From the NCBI GenBank assembly GCA_946479015.1, contig CAMLEQ010000005.1:1-34383 (forward strand): 34,383 nucleotides of DNA, read 5' to 3'. This stretch comes from an uncultured Gemmatimonadota bacterium (GTDB lineage Bacteria; Gemmatimonadota; Gemmatimonadetes; Gemmatimonadales; Gemmatimonadaceae). Below are positions 23,688 to 30,969 of this stretch, in pieces (positions within the stretch are counted from its first letter, which is position 1; each line of letters opens with the position of its first letter). The notes beneath the pieces were generated by a model. The model searched no databases. It was not told the DNA's origin and was given only the letters and a program-made list of their open reading frames with translations. A program made the translations under genes and the position numbers.

Positions 23688-26285
23688 ATGGACCGATACG
23701 TATTGCATTTCGAGGAGATCGACCGGACGCAGGTGGCGGTAGTCGGCGGCAAGGGCGCGCACCTGGGGGAGCTCACGCGGATCGAGGGGATCCGCGTGCC
23801 CGCCGGCTTCTGCGTGACCACGGACGCCTTCCGGCGGATCGTCGCGGAAGCGCCGTCGATCGTCGATCGCGTCGATCGGCTGTCGCGCCTCGAGCCTGAC
23901 GACCGGGAAGCGATCCGCGCGCTCAGCGCGGAGATCCGGCAGACCCTCGAGGAGGTCGCCATCCCCGACGATATCGCGGCGGCGATCACCCGTTCACTCG
24001 CCCGGCTCGGCGAGCACGCCGCCGTCGCCGTCCGATCCAGTGCGACGGCGGAGGACCTGCCGACCGCCTCCTTCGCCGGCCAGCAGGACAGCTACCTGAA
24101 CGTCGTGGGGCCGGCGGCGATCCTCCGGCACGTCGGCCGGTGCTGGGCCTCGCTCTTCACCGAGCGCGCCGCGACCTACCGCCTGCGGAACGGCATCGAC
24201 CACGGGAAAGTCCACATGGCCGTGGTCGTTCAGCGGATGGTCGTTCCGCGGTCATCCGGCATCCTGTTCACGGCGGACCCGGTCACGGGCAACCGGAAGG
24301 TCGCCTCCGTGGAGGCCAGCTTCGGCCTCGGCGAGGCGCTCGTCTCCGGACTGGTGAACGCGGACGTCTACAAGGTGCGCGACGGCGTGGTCGTCGTGAG
24401 GACGATCGGCGCCAAGCAGCTCGCCATCCACGCCTCGCCGGCAGGCGGCACGCGGGAGCAGGCGATCGAGCCGGAGCGGCGGGAGCAGCCGGCGCTCACG
24501 GATGCCCCGGTCGTGCGGCTCGCGAAGTTGGGCCGGCGGATCGAAGCGCACTTCGGCCGCCCCCAGGACATCGAATGGTGCCTGGCCGACGACGAGTTCC
24601 ACATCGTGCAGAGCCGGCCGATCACCACGCTGTTCCCCATCCCCGAGGCCGGCGACGGGGAGAACCACGTCTACGTCTCCGTCGGTCATGGGCAGATGAT
24701 GACGGACGCGATGAAGCCCCTGGGGCTCTCGTTCTGGCAGATGACGACTCCGCGGCCCATGGCCGTGGCCGGTGGGCGGCTGTTCGTCGACGTCACTCAG
24801 GCCCTGGCTTCTCCGGCGACCCGCGCGGGCCTTCTGCAGGTCATGGGGAGAGGAGATCCGCTGATCAGGGATGCGCTGGAGACCATCCTCGACCGGGGCG
24901 GCTTCATTCGGCCGCTCCCGGGCGAGCCTCCCGCCGCGATGCCGCCGGGGGCCGGCGCGCCCTCACCGATCGAGACCGATCCGGCCATCGTCTCGGATCT
25001 GATCGAGCGCACGCGGGCCTCGATCTCCGCCTCGAGGCGCGAGATCCGGACGAAATCCGGATCGGAGCTGCTCGACTTCATCCTGGCGGACATGCAGGAG
25101 CTGAGGCGGATCCTGTTCGATCCGCGGAGCCATCAGGCGATCATGGCGGGGATGGAGGCCACCTGGTGGCTCAACGACCAGCTTCGGGCCTGGCTGGGCG
25201 AGAAGAACGCGGCCGACACGCTCACGCAGTCCGTGCCCGACAACGTGACATCGGAGATGGGGCTGGCGCTCCTGGACGTCGCCGACGCGATCCGTCCGCA
25301 TCCCGAGGTGGTGGCGTTTCTGGAGCACGTCGAGGACGAGCGCTTCCTGGAGGAGTTGCCCGAGCTTCCAGGTGGGCGGGAGGCGAGAGACGCCATCCAG
25401 CACTGGCTCGACAGCTACGGCATGCGCTGCGCCGGCGAGATCGACATCACGCGGCCGCGTTGGAGCGAGCGTCCCACCACGCTCGTGCCGATTCTTCTCG
25501 ACCACGTCAGGAACTTCGAGCCTGGTGCCGGCAAGCGGCGCTTCGAGCAAGGGCGCGAGGAGGCGGCGAGGAAGGAGCAGGAGTTGCTGGCGCGCCTGCG
25601 GGCGTTGCCTGACGATGGAGAGCGGAAGGCGGAGGAGGCCAGGAGGATGATCGACCGCGTCCGTACCTTCAGCGGGTATCGGGAGTATCCGAAGTACGGC
25701 ATGGTGAGCCGCTACTTCATCTACAAGCAGGCCTTGCTCGAGGAAGCCGAGCGCCTCGTGCGGGCGGACGTGCTTCGTGAGAGGGAAGACATCTTCCATC
25801 TCACCTTCCAGGAGCTCCAAGAAATAGTGCGCACGCGGCACGTGGACCACGAGCTCGTCAGGCAGCGCCGGGACGCATTCGAGTCGTATCGGGCGCTCAC
25901 GCCCCCGCGGGTGCTCACCTCGGAGGGGGAAGCCGTCGCCGGCTCGTATCGACGCGACGACTTGCCGGCCGGCGCGCTGGCCGGCTTGGCGGTGTCCTCC
26001 GGGATCGTCGAGGGGCGGGCGCGCGTCATCCTGGACATGGCGGATGCCGACATCGAGCCTGGAGACATCCTCGTCACCGCCTACACCGACCCCAGTTGGA
26101 CGCCGCTCTTCGTCTCGATCGGCGGCCTGGTGACCGAGGTCGGGGGGCTCATGACCCACGGCGCGGTGATTGCGCGGGAGTACGGCCTGCCGGCCGTCGT
26201 GGGGGTGGAGCGCGCGACCCGGTCGATCCGCGACGGGCAGCGGATCCGCGTGCATGGCAGCGAGGGATACGTCGAGATCCTATGA
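23688..26285 (+). CDS. rph: Rifampin phosphotransferase (rifamycin-inactivating dikinase)
   Basis: An 865-residue, full-length protein that matches known Rph enzymes along its whole length (for example VGGKGAHLGEL, AVRSSATAEDLPTASFAGQ, FGRPQDIEWCLA, DAMKPLGLSFWQMTTP, YGMRCAGEIDI, GYREYPKYGMVSRYFIYK). It has the three-part layout: an N-terminal ATP-grasp domain (about 1-315), a central rifamycin-binding domain, and a C-terminal swivelling phosphohistidine domain. The catalytic His is about residue 824 in GLMTHGAVIAREYG. The enzyme uses ATP to phosphorylate the ansa-bridge hydroxyl of rifamycins, giving AMP and phosphate. The rifamycin-associated element known from actinobacteria is not seen upstream. 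The start ATG has AGGA nearby. It overlaps the following channel gene by 4 nt (ATGA). Confidence 0.95.
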   Translation: MDRYVLHFEEIDRTQVAVVGGKGAHLGELTRIEGIRVPAGFCVTTDAFRRIVAEAPSIVDRVDRLSRLEPDDREAIRALSAEIRQTLEEVAIPDDIAAAITRSLARLGEHAAVAVRSSATAEDLPTASFAGQQDSYLNVVGPAAILRHVGRCWASLFTERAATYRLRNGIDHGKVHMAVVVQRMVVPRSSGILFTADPVTGNRKVASVEASFGLGEALVSGLVNADVYKVRDGVVVVRTIGAKQLAIHASPAGGTREQAIEPERREQPALTDAPVVRLAKLGRRIEAHFGRPQDIEWCLADDEFHIVQSRPITTLFPIPEAGDGENHVYVSVGHGQMMTDAMKPLGLSFWQMTTPRPMAVAGGRLFVDVTQALASPATRAGLLQVMGRGDPLIRDALETILDRGGFIRPLPGEPPAAMPPGAGAPSPIETDPAIVSDLIERTRASISASRREIRTKSGSELLDFILADMQELRRILFDPRSHQAIMAGMEATWWLNDQLRAWLGEKNAADTLTQSVPDNVTSEMGLALLDVADAIRPHPEVVAFLEHVEDERFLEELPELPGGREARDAIQHWLDSYGMRCAGEIDITRPRWSERPTTLVPILLDHVRNFEPGAGKRRFEQGREEAARKEQELLARLRALPDDGERKAEEARRMIDRVRTFSGYREYPKYGMVSRYFIYKQALLEEAERLVRADVLREREDIFHLTFQELQEIVRTRHVDHELVRQRRDAFESYRALTPPRVLTSEGEAVAGSYRRDDLPAGALAGLAVSSGIVEGRARVILDMADADIEPGDILVTAYTDPSWTPLFVSIGGLVTEVGGLMTHGAVIAREYGLPAVVGVERATRSIRDGQRIRVHGSEGYVEIL

Positions 26286-26977
26286 GCCCACATCTCGTCA
26301 GGGTCGGCACCGTGGTGCTGGTGCTCGATCTGTGCGGCACGTTCGTCTTCGCGTTGAGCGGAGCGCTGGCCGGCATCAAGCACCGGCTCGATCTCTTCGG
26401 GGTGCTCGTGCTGTCCTTCGCGGCCGCCAACTCCGGCGGCATCACGCGCGACCTCCTGATCGGCGCCGTCCCGCCGCCGGGGATCGCCGACTGGCGATAC
26501 ATCGCCGTTCCCATCGTGGCCGGCCTCGCCGCGTTCCGTTGGGGAGCGATCGTCGATCGCTGGCGCGAGTCCGTGGAGGTCCTCGATGCCGGTGGGCTGG
26601 CGCTCTTCGCGGTGTCCGGCGCGCAGAAGGCGCTCGCCTTTCACCTCGGCCCCGTCACGGCGGTGGTGCTCGGCATGCTGACCGGGATCGGCGGCGGCAT
26701 CGTGCGCGACGTGCTGGCGGGTGAGGTGCCCGAGGTGCTGCGCGGTGACGTCTATGCGGTCGCCGCCCTGGCCGGCGCGTCGGTGGTCGTCCTCGGGCGC
26801 ATGATGCAGCTCCCCTCGTCCGCGGTCACGATCGCCGGCGCGCTCCTCTGCTTCGGGATCCGGCTCATGGCGATCCGGCGCGGCTGGCAACTGCCCGTCG
26901 CGGGGCGGCCCGAGCGGTCGGGTGGGGAGTCATCTCCGCCGGTCGACTCGACGCACGACGGCACTCGGAGGAAGTAG
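26282..26977 (+). CDS. Trimeric intracellular cation (TRIC) channel-family membrane protein (YicG/UPF0126)
   Basis: A 231-residue protein with seven hydrophobic segments as two repeats of three plus one. LDLCGTFVFALSGALAGI opens the first repeat; the second carries the family mark GMLTGIGGGIVRDVLAGEVPEVL. The first-repeat counterpart is NSGGITRDLLIG. Bacterial members form K+-permeable trimers; their physiological role is poorly known. The ATG at 26282 overlaps the rph stop, so translation is coupled; the reason for joining a channel to a rifamycin kinase is not evident. The last 30 residues are a hydrophilic, Ser/Arg-rich tail. Confidence 0.92.
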   Translation: MSPHLVRVGTVVLVLDLCGTFVFALSGALAGIKHRLDLFGVLVLSFAAANSGGITRDLLIGAVPPPGIADWRYIAVPIVAGLAAFRWGAIVDRWRESVEVLDAGGLALFAVSGAQKALAFHLGPVTAVVLGMLTGIGGGIVRDVLAGEVPEVLRGDVYAVAALAGASVVVLGRMMQLPSSAVTIAGALLCFGIRLMAIRRGWQLPVAGRPERSGGESSPPVDSTHDGTRRK

Positions 26978-27008
26978 GGCAGATCGCGTCGTAGGGGAGG
27001 GGGCGAGG

Positions 27009-27022
27009 CCGCTCACGAGCGG
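27009..27022. terminator. Palindrome between convergent genes
   Basis: CCGCTC and GAGCGG flank AC in the 75-nt gap between the convergent channel gene and the unrecognised gene ending at 27053. It is a possible weak terminator. Confidence 0.3.
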
Positions 27023-27052
27023 TGCCATCTCGATTGTCCGTGCAGCGCCAGG

Positions 27053-27655
27053 TTAGGGCGCTGCCGGTGTGGGCGCAAACGCCTTCCAGTCGTCGGCAAC
27101 CAGCTCTCCGCGCACGAACTCGAGCTCCGGGAGGCGCATTCGAAACGCGTACCAGCCGTCCATCTCCCACACCTTGCCCGTCAGCTCATCCGTCGTGGTG
27201 CGATCGAAGATGATGCCGTCCAGCGCGACCCGGTGTGGCGGCGTCACCGCATCGTGGTCGTACCAGGCGCGGTCGCGCCGCCACGCCGAGCGGTCGTACG
27301 TGCGGTCGGCGGCCCAGATCTTGGTGTCGTTCGCCACCAGCACGAAGTCCCGATCCGGAGCCGCAATCGCCGTTCTCGCGTCATACCACGGCGTGTGGCG
27401 GAGCAACGCGCCCGAGATCGCGTCCACGACGTATCCCTGGCCACCAGCGATGACGAGCACCGTGCGACCGCCGTCGTCCGCGAACGGCACGGCGGCGTCG
27501 AAAGCTGACCACTCCGAGCCGCCGAAGACGCCGACCCACGCCTCGCCCTCGTCGTCCTCGAACCGCACCCACGCGTTCGCGCGCGCGGAGACGTCGAAGT
27601 GGCGCTCCGCGATGGTGCCGGAGATCGGGACGGTGCGCAGCAGTTCGACGAGCAT
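27053..27655 (-). CDS. Unrecognised 200-residue protein
   Basis: A soluble, Trp- and Asp-rich protein without signal peptide or membrane segment. Short beta-rich blocks (AWVGVFGGSEWSAFDAAVPF, RTVLVIAGGQGYVVDAISG, FVLVANDTKIWAADR, PPHRVALDGIIFDR) look like repeats of a small beta-propeller or related beta fold, as in single-gene proteins of unknown function and some immunity proteins. No catalytic motif is recognised. The ATG at 27655 has no good ribosome-binding site, so the exact start is uncertain. It lies on the opposite strand from, and 356 nt away from, the orphan ATPase gene; a functional link is possible but not shown. Confidence 0.65.
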   Translation of the reverse strand: MLVELLRTVPISGTIAERHFDVSARANAWVRFEDDEGEAWVGVFGGSEWSAFDAAVPFADDGGRTVLVIAGGQGYVVDAISGALLRHTPWYDARTAIAAPDRDFVLVANDTKIWAADRTYDRSAWRRDRAWYDHDAVTPPHRVALDGIIFDRTTTDELTGKVWEMDGWYAFRMRLPELEFVRGELVADDWKAFAPTPAAP

Positions 27656-27866
27656 GGCGTAGCGAGAGTGGCGGGTAGGCTGTCGGGTCGTGGTAACCTG
27701 CTCGCCGGTGATGCCGCTCGCCAGTCGTCCCTATGTGACGGCGCCTCGTCAGTCCTGGGACGCGCCACTCATGGGCGCGAGTGCTCACGCCGCGTGCTCG
27801 CGCACGAGCGCGCCCGCGCCTGCCCACAAGGCTTGGCAGTATCCGGAGCCATAGCTGCTGAGACCG
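27656..27866. other. Gap between the unrecognised gene and the repeat patch
   Basis: No supported gene, tRNA or mobile-element end was found. It contains the palindrome-like GTGCTCGCGCACGAGCG at 27794-27810, similar to a motif in two other gaps. Confidence 0.5.
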
Positions 27867-27996
27867 CTATAAGCGAACCATAGACCGGTAAGCCGCTGTA
27901 AGGCTCTTCCAGTCGGAGGCGCCGAGTGGCGCTTTCGAGGCTCCTGTGGAGGTGGTAAGATGGCTATAGATTGGTAAGACAGTATAAGATTCATCC
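27867..27996 (+). repeat. Two imperfect 44-nt direct repeats with regularly spaced TAAG boxes upstream of the ATPase gene
   Basis: Copy 1 (27867-27910) and copy 2 (27953-27996), offset 86 nt, match at 27 of 44 positions. The shared bases form blocks: TAAG, CxATAGA, GGTAAG, TAAG and TCxTCC. Within each copy the TAAG boxes start at positions 4, 23 and 33, i.e. 19 and 10 nt apart, close to two and one helical turns. A hairpin-like GCGCC/GGCGC lies between the copies. TATAAG at 27983-27988 could be a -10 box, with no good -35, as for an activated promoter. The patch is AT-richer than its surroundings and ends 15 nt before the ATPase start. Confidence 0.6.
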
Positions 27997-28011
27997 AAAC
28001 AGGCGCCCCTC

Positions 28012-29235
28012 ATGAACCCTGTGAAAAACCCGTTCACGCCCGGTGCGGGGGCACCGCCGCCCGAGCTTGCCGGCCGAGATGAAATCATTCAGGCCGCGAA
28101 CATCACGTTGGCGCGCGTTCGGGCGGGCCGGTCCGAGAAGAGTCAGATGCTCTTGGGGCTTCGGGGCGTCGGCAAGACGGTGCTGCTGAACCGCATCGCC
28201 AGGAACGCTCGGGAGATGGGGTACCTGGAGCTCCGCCTGGAGGCCCCGGAGGGGCAACGCCTGGCGGCGTACCTGGCGCCCGCACTCAAGGGGGTCCTGG
28301 TCCGCCTCGACAAGGTCGAACGCGCGAAGACGTACGCGGCCAGGGCGGTGGGTGCGCTGCGGGGGTTCGCGAGCGCCTTCAAGGTTTCCGTCGGCGAGTT
28401 CGAGTTCGGAGTCACCGAGCCGAGAACCGCGGACAGCGGAAATCTCGAGGTCGACCTGCCGGAGTTGTTGGTAGCGACCAGCGAGGCGGCCAGGGCCGCT
28501 GGGACGAGCATCGCACTCTTCCTGGACGAGGTGCAGTACCTCGACGAGAAGGACCTGCGGGGACTCATCGTCGCTCTGCACCGAGTCGCCCAGGAGGGCC
28601 TTCCGCTCGTGCTCTTCGGGGCAGGCCTCCCACAGGTCGCCGCGCTCGCCGGCGAGGCGAAGTCGTACGCGGAGCGCCTCTTCGCCTATCCCGAAGTGGG
28701 CGCTCTTACTCCCGAGGCTGCCCGCAGCGCGGTCGGCGAGCCGATCAGGAACCAGAGCTGCGAGATCGAGCCCGCGGCGCTCGAGAGGATCGTCGATGTC
28801 ACGAAGGGCTATCCGTACTTTCTCCAGGAGTGGGGGAAGCATACGTGGAACGCCGCCGCGCAGTCGCCGATCACGGCTGCCGACGTCGAGATGGCGAGCC
28901 GGAGCGCCACCGAGGCGCTCGACAAGAACTTCTTCCGCGTGCGCTTCGACCGGCTGACTTCTCGTGAGCAGGACTATCTTCGCGCGATGGCCGAACTCGG
29001 GCCCGGATCCCACTCATCGGGTGCCATCGCCGAGGCGTTGGGAACGATCTCCGAGAACGTGGGGCCGCTACGGGCGGGGCTGATCAGGAAAGGGATGATC
29101 TACAGCCCGAAGCACGGCGAGACGGCCTTCACTGTCCCAATGTTCGACGAGTTCATGCGTCGAACGATCCCGGCCTGGCGCATGCCGGCGACGACCGCAC
29201 AGCGACCATCTCGGAAGAAGCGGAATCCGAGGTAG
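28012..29235 (+). CDS. Orphan AAA/STAND-like ATPase with C-terminal helical/winged-helix region
   Basis: A 407-residue P-loop ATPase. NPFTPGAGAPPPELAGRDEII is the N-terminal signature, Walker A is GLRGVGKT (49-56), Walker B is LFLDEVQ (169-175, D172/E173), and a sensor-like FGAGLPQ follows. GYPYFLQEWGKHTWNAA and the C-terminal LTSREQDYLRAMAELGPGSHSSGAIAEALG look like the lid and a winged-helix domain of archaeal-type (MNS/STAND-related) ATPases. The C-terminus is basic. Such genes are common as single accessory genes; roles in DNA-related or defence processes have been suggested but none is assigned here. It stands alone downstream of the unusual phased repeats, which may control it. Coding continues unbroken; the start ATG at 28012 fits the family N-terminus. 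Confidence 0.85.
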   Translation: MNPVKNPFTPGAGAPPPELAGRDEIIQAANITLARVRAGRSEKSQMLLGLRGVGKTVLLNRIARNAREMGYLELRLEAPEGQRLAAYLAPALKGVLVRLDKVERAKTYAARAVGALRGFASAFKVSVGEFEFGVTEPRTADSGNLEVDLPELLVATSEAARAAGTSIALFLDEVQYLDEKDLRGLIVALHRVAQEGLPLVLFGAGLPQVAALAGEAKSYAERLFAYPEVGALTPEAARSAVGEPIRNQSCEIEPAALERIVDVTKGYPYFLQEWGKHTWNAAAQSPITAADVEMASRSATEALDKNFFRVRFDRLTSREQDYLRAMAELGPGSHSSGAIAEALGTISENVGPLRAGLIRKGMIYSPKHGETAFTVPMFDEFMRRTIPAWRMPATTAQRPSRKKRNPR

Positions 29236-29236
29236 G

Positions 29237-29258
29237 GCGCTGCGGAAAGCGGCAGCGC
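29237..29258. terminator. Hairpin between convergent ATPase and queG genes
   Basis: GCGCTGC (29237-29243) and GCAGCGC (29252-29258) pair perfectly around an 8-nt loop, beginning 2 nt after the ATPase stop codon. It is suitable as a bidirectional terminator although no T-run is present. Confidence 0.5.
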
Positions 29259-29281
29259 ACGGCGGGCGGGGGATCGATGCG

Positions 29282-30382
29282 TCATGCCGAGGACCGTGGC
29301 GGGGCAACCAGAGGCCGCAGCCGCGCCAGTGCCCACTCGACATGCTCGCGCACGAGCGGCTCGTCGTCGAGCGCGCGAGTGAGGACATCGGCGTCGTCCG
29401 ATGAGCCGACGTTCCCCAGCACCACGGCCGCGTTGCGCTTCAGGCCGCGGAGCTTCGCCCGCTTCATCGGCGAGCGCCGGAACGCGGCAGAGAACTCCTC
29501 CTGCGACATCGCGAGCAGATCACGCGCGAGCGTGCGCGCATCCTTCCCCGCCACCGCCTCCCGCGCCGCGAACGCCGGCTCCTCCAGCTCCCGCGCGAAG
29601 CTCACGTTCCACGGGCACACCTCCTGACAGATGTCGCACCCGTAGATGAGCTCCCCCACCAGCGGCCGCAGCCCCTCCGGAATCTCCCCCCGCTGCTCGA
29701 TGGTGAGATACGAGATGCACCGCGTCGCATCCAGCACCCGCTCCTCCACGATCGCCCCGGTTGGACACGCCTCGATGCACCGCCTGCACGTCCCGCAGCG
29801 ATCCGCCTCGAACGGCGCGTCGGGCACGAGCGCGAGATCCACGAGCAGCGCGCCGAGAAAGAAGAACGAGCCGAGCGAGGGGTTGATGAGGTTGGTATTC
29901 TTCCCGAACCAGCCGAGCCCCGCGCGCCGCGCGAGGTCGCGCTCGAGGATGGGGCCGGTGTCGACGTACGCCTTGCCGGTGACGTCGCGGCCGAGCTGCC
30001 CCTCGATCCACCGGTGCAGCTCGCGGAGCCGCTCCACCATGAGGTCGTGGTAGTCGTCGCCGCGCGCATAGCGGGCCACGGGGCCGGACGGCTCGCGGCC
30101 GCCGTAGTCGAGCGCGACGACGATGGCGCACGTCGTGCCCGGGAAGGGAAGGCGCGTATCGCGGCGCTTGTCGGCCCAGCGCGGCAGGTAGTGCATGTCG
30201 CCGGCGTAGCCGCGCTCGATCCACCGGTCGAACGCGTCGGCGGTCTCGGTGGGGCCGAGGTCGGTGATGCCGACGAGGTCGAAGCCGAGACCGTACGCCT
30301 GCGCCCGGATGCGCTCCTCGAGCCCGCCGGCGGACGCGAGCGGCTCGCCGGCCGCGGCGCGGCCGGCCGGCGCGTGGGTCAC
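29282..30382 (-). CDS. queG: tRNA epoxyqueuosine reductase
   Basis: A 366-residue cobalamin/iron-sulfur enzyme that makes queuosine from epoxyqueuosine in tRNA wobble position 34. Hallmarks: GFDLVGITDLGP at the N-terminus, YARGDDYHDLMVERL, KAYVDTGPILERDLARRAGLGWFGKNTNLI, ferredoxin-like clusters starting at C196 (CGTCRRCIEACPTGAI) and continuing with GCDICQEVCPWN, and a C-terminal HEAT-like repeat (KRNAAVVLGNVGSSDDADVLTRALDDEPLVREHVEWALARL). The GTG at 30382 overlaps the stop codon of the upstream small gene (GTGA) and gives the family N-terminus after about 20 variable residues. The longer open frame upstream is not conserved. Confidence 0.94.
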   Translation of the reverse strand: MTHAPAGRAAAGEPLASAGGLEERIRAQAYGLGFDLVGITDLGPTETADAFDRWIERGYAGDMHYLPRWADKRRDTRLPFPGTTCAIVVALDYGGREPSGPVARYARGDDYHDLMVERLRELHRWIEGQLGRDVTGKAYVDTGPILERDLARRAGLGWFGKNTNLINPSLGSFFFLGALLVDLALVPDAPFEADRCGTCRRCIEACPTGAIVEERVLDATRCISYLTIEQRGEIPEGLRPLVGELIYGCDICQEVCPWNVSFARELEEPAFAAREAVAGKDARTLARDLLAMSQEEFSAAFRRSPMKRAKLRGLKRNAAVVLGNVGSSDDADVLTRALDDEPLVREHVEWALARLRPLVAPPRSSA

Positions 30383-30627
30383 GGGGCGCGCACCGCCCAC
30401 CGGGCGTAGCGAATCACGTCGTCCGCCGGCGGGATGGCGTCGTAGTCGCCGTACGCGGTGTACATGCGCCAGCGCACGTAGTCGCGCGCGGGGAGGGGGA
30501 GGAAGGGCGCGCGGTGCCACCAGCCGCGCCGGCGGAAGCGCCAGGCGACGCGCAGCAGGTCCGCCGCGAGCGGCGGGTGCACGATGGCCCGAAGGGCGAG
30601 GGTGGCGGAGAGACGGAGCCAGGGCAT
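30379..30627 (-). CDS. Small conserved protein upstream of queG
   Basis: An 82-residue basic, Trp-rich protein (MPWLRLSATLALRAIVHPPL ... WRFRRRGWWHRAPFLPLPARDYVRWRMYTAYGDYD). The PF-PLP-x-x-Y-x-x-WRMYTAYG pattern looks like a small conserved family of unknown function seen next to queG in related genomes; I cannot name it. The ATG at 30627 is preferred over a TTG at 30678, which would run the gene into the oppositely oriented neighbour. It overlaps queG by 4 nt and is divergent from the CBU_0592-like gene (36 nt apart). Confidence 0.7.
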   Translation of the reverse strand: MPWLRLSATLALRAIVHPPLAADLLRVAWRFRRRGWWHRAPFLPLPARDYVRWRMYTAYGDYDAIPPADDVIRYARWAVRAP

Positions 30628-30663
30628 GGGTAGGTGTGGGTCCAACTCGAATTTCACAGGTGC

Positions 30664-30954
30664 GTGGTGCTCTCTCAACTGGGATACCAGATCGTTTCCA
30701 CCACCGGCGCCGCCCTGGTGCTGGTGGGCTTCGCCGGACTGCAGCGCGGCTGGATGAGCCGCGAGGACCGCTCCTTCAATCTGCTCAATCTGGTCGGCTC
30801 GCTCCTCCTCGGCTGGGTGGCGATCGCGGATGGGCGGTGGGGGTTCATCGGGCTGGAGTTCATCTGGGCGGCGCTGTCGGTGCCGCCGTTGTTGAAGACG
30901 ACGCGGGACGCGGGACGCGGGGCGCGGGACGCGCGCGAATCACGCCGGTCCTGA
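30664..30954 (+). CDS. CBU_0592-like small membrane protein
   Basis: A 96-residue protein with three hydrophobic segments: LGYQIVSTTGAALVLVGFAGL, FNLLNLVGSLLLGWVAIADG and WGFIGLEFIWAALSVPPLL. The linker RGWMSREDRSF and the WGFIGLEFIWA motif match the CBU_0592 family, whose function is unknown. The GTG at 30664 places the first helix near the N-terminus; a GTG at 30634 would add ten residues. The last 17 residues (DAGRGARDARESRRS and neighbours) are encoded by a heptanucleotide repeat and are not part of the family core. Confidence 0.72.
   Translation: MVLSQLGYQIVSTTGAALVLVGFAGLQRGWMSREDRSFNLLNLVGSLLLGWVAIADGRWGFIGLEFIWAALSVPPLLKTTRDAGRGARDARESRRS
30903..30930. repeat. Four tandem 7-bp units inside the end of a coding region
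   Basis: GCGGGAC is repeated four times (third copy GCGGGGC). It lies in the last codons of the CBU_0592-like gene. Because 7 is not a multiple of 3, gain or loss of a unit would shift the reading frame of the tail. Confidence 0.7.
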
Positions 30955-30969
30955 TGCACGGACCCACTC

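Noticed and set aside
27785..27994. Minus-strand open frame ending in GAGALVREHAA, similar to the HEAT tail of queG
   Set aside because: Only about eight residues resemble it (ALVREH); the rest of the frame crosses the repeat patch and shows no homology, so a queG fragment is not supported.
27867..27996. Repeats read as a CRISPR array or plasmid iterons
   Set aside because: Only two diverged copies (27 of 44 matches), no Cas or Rep gene nearby. Regulatory sites fit better.
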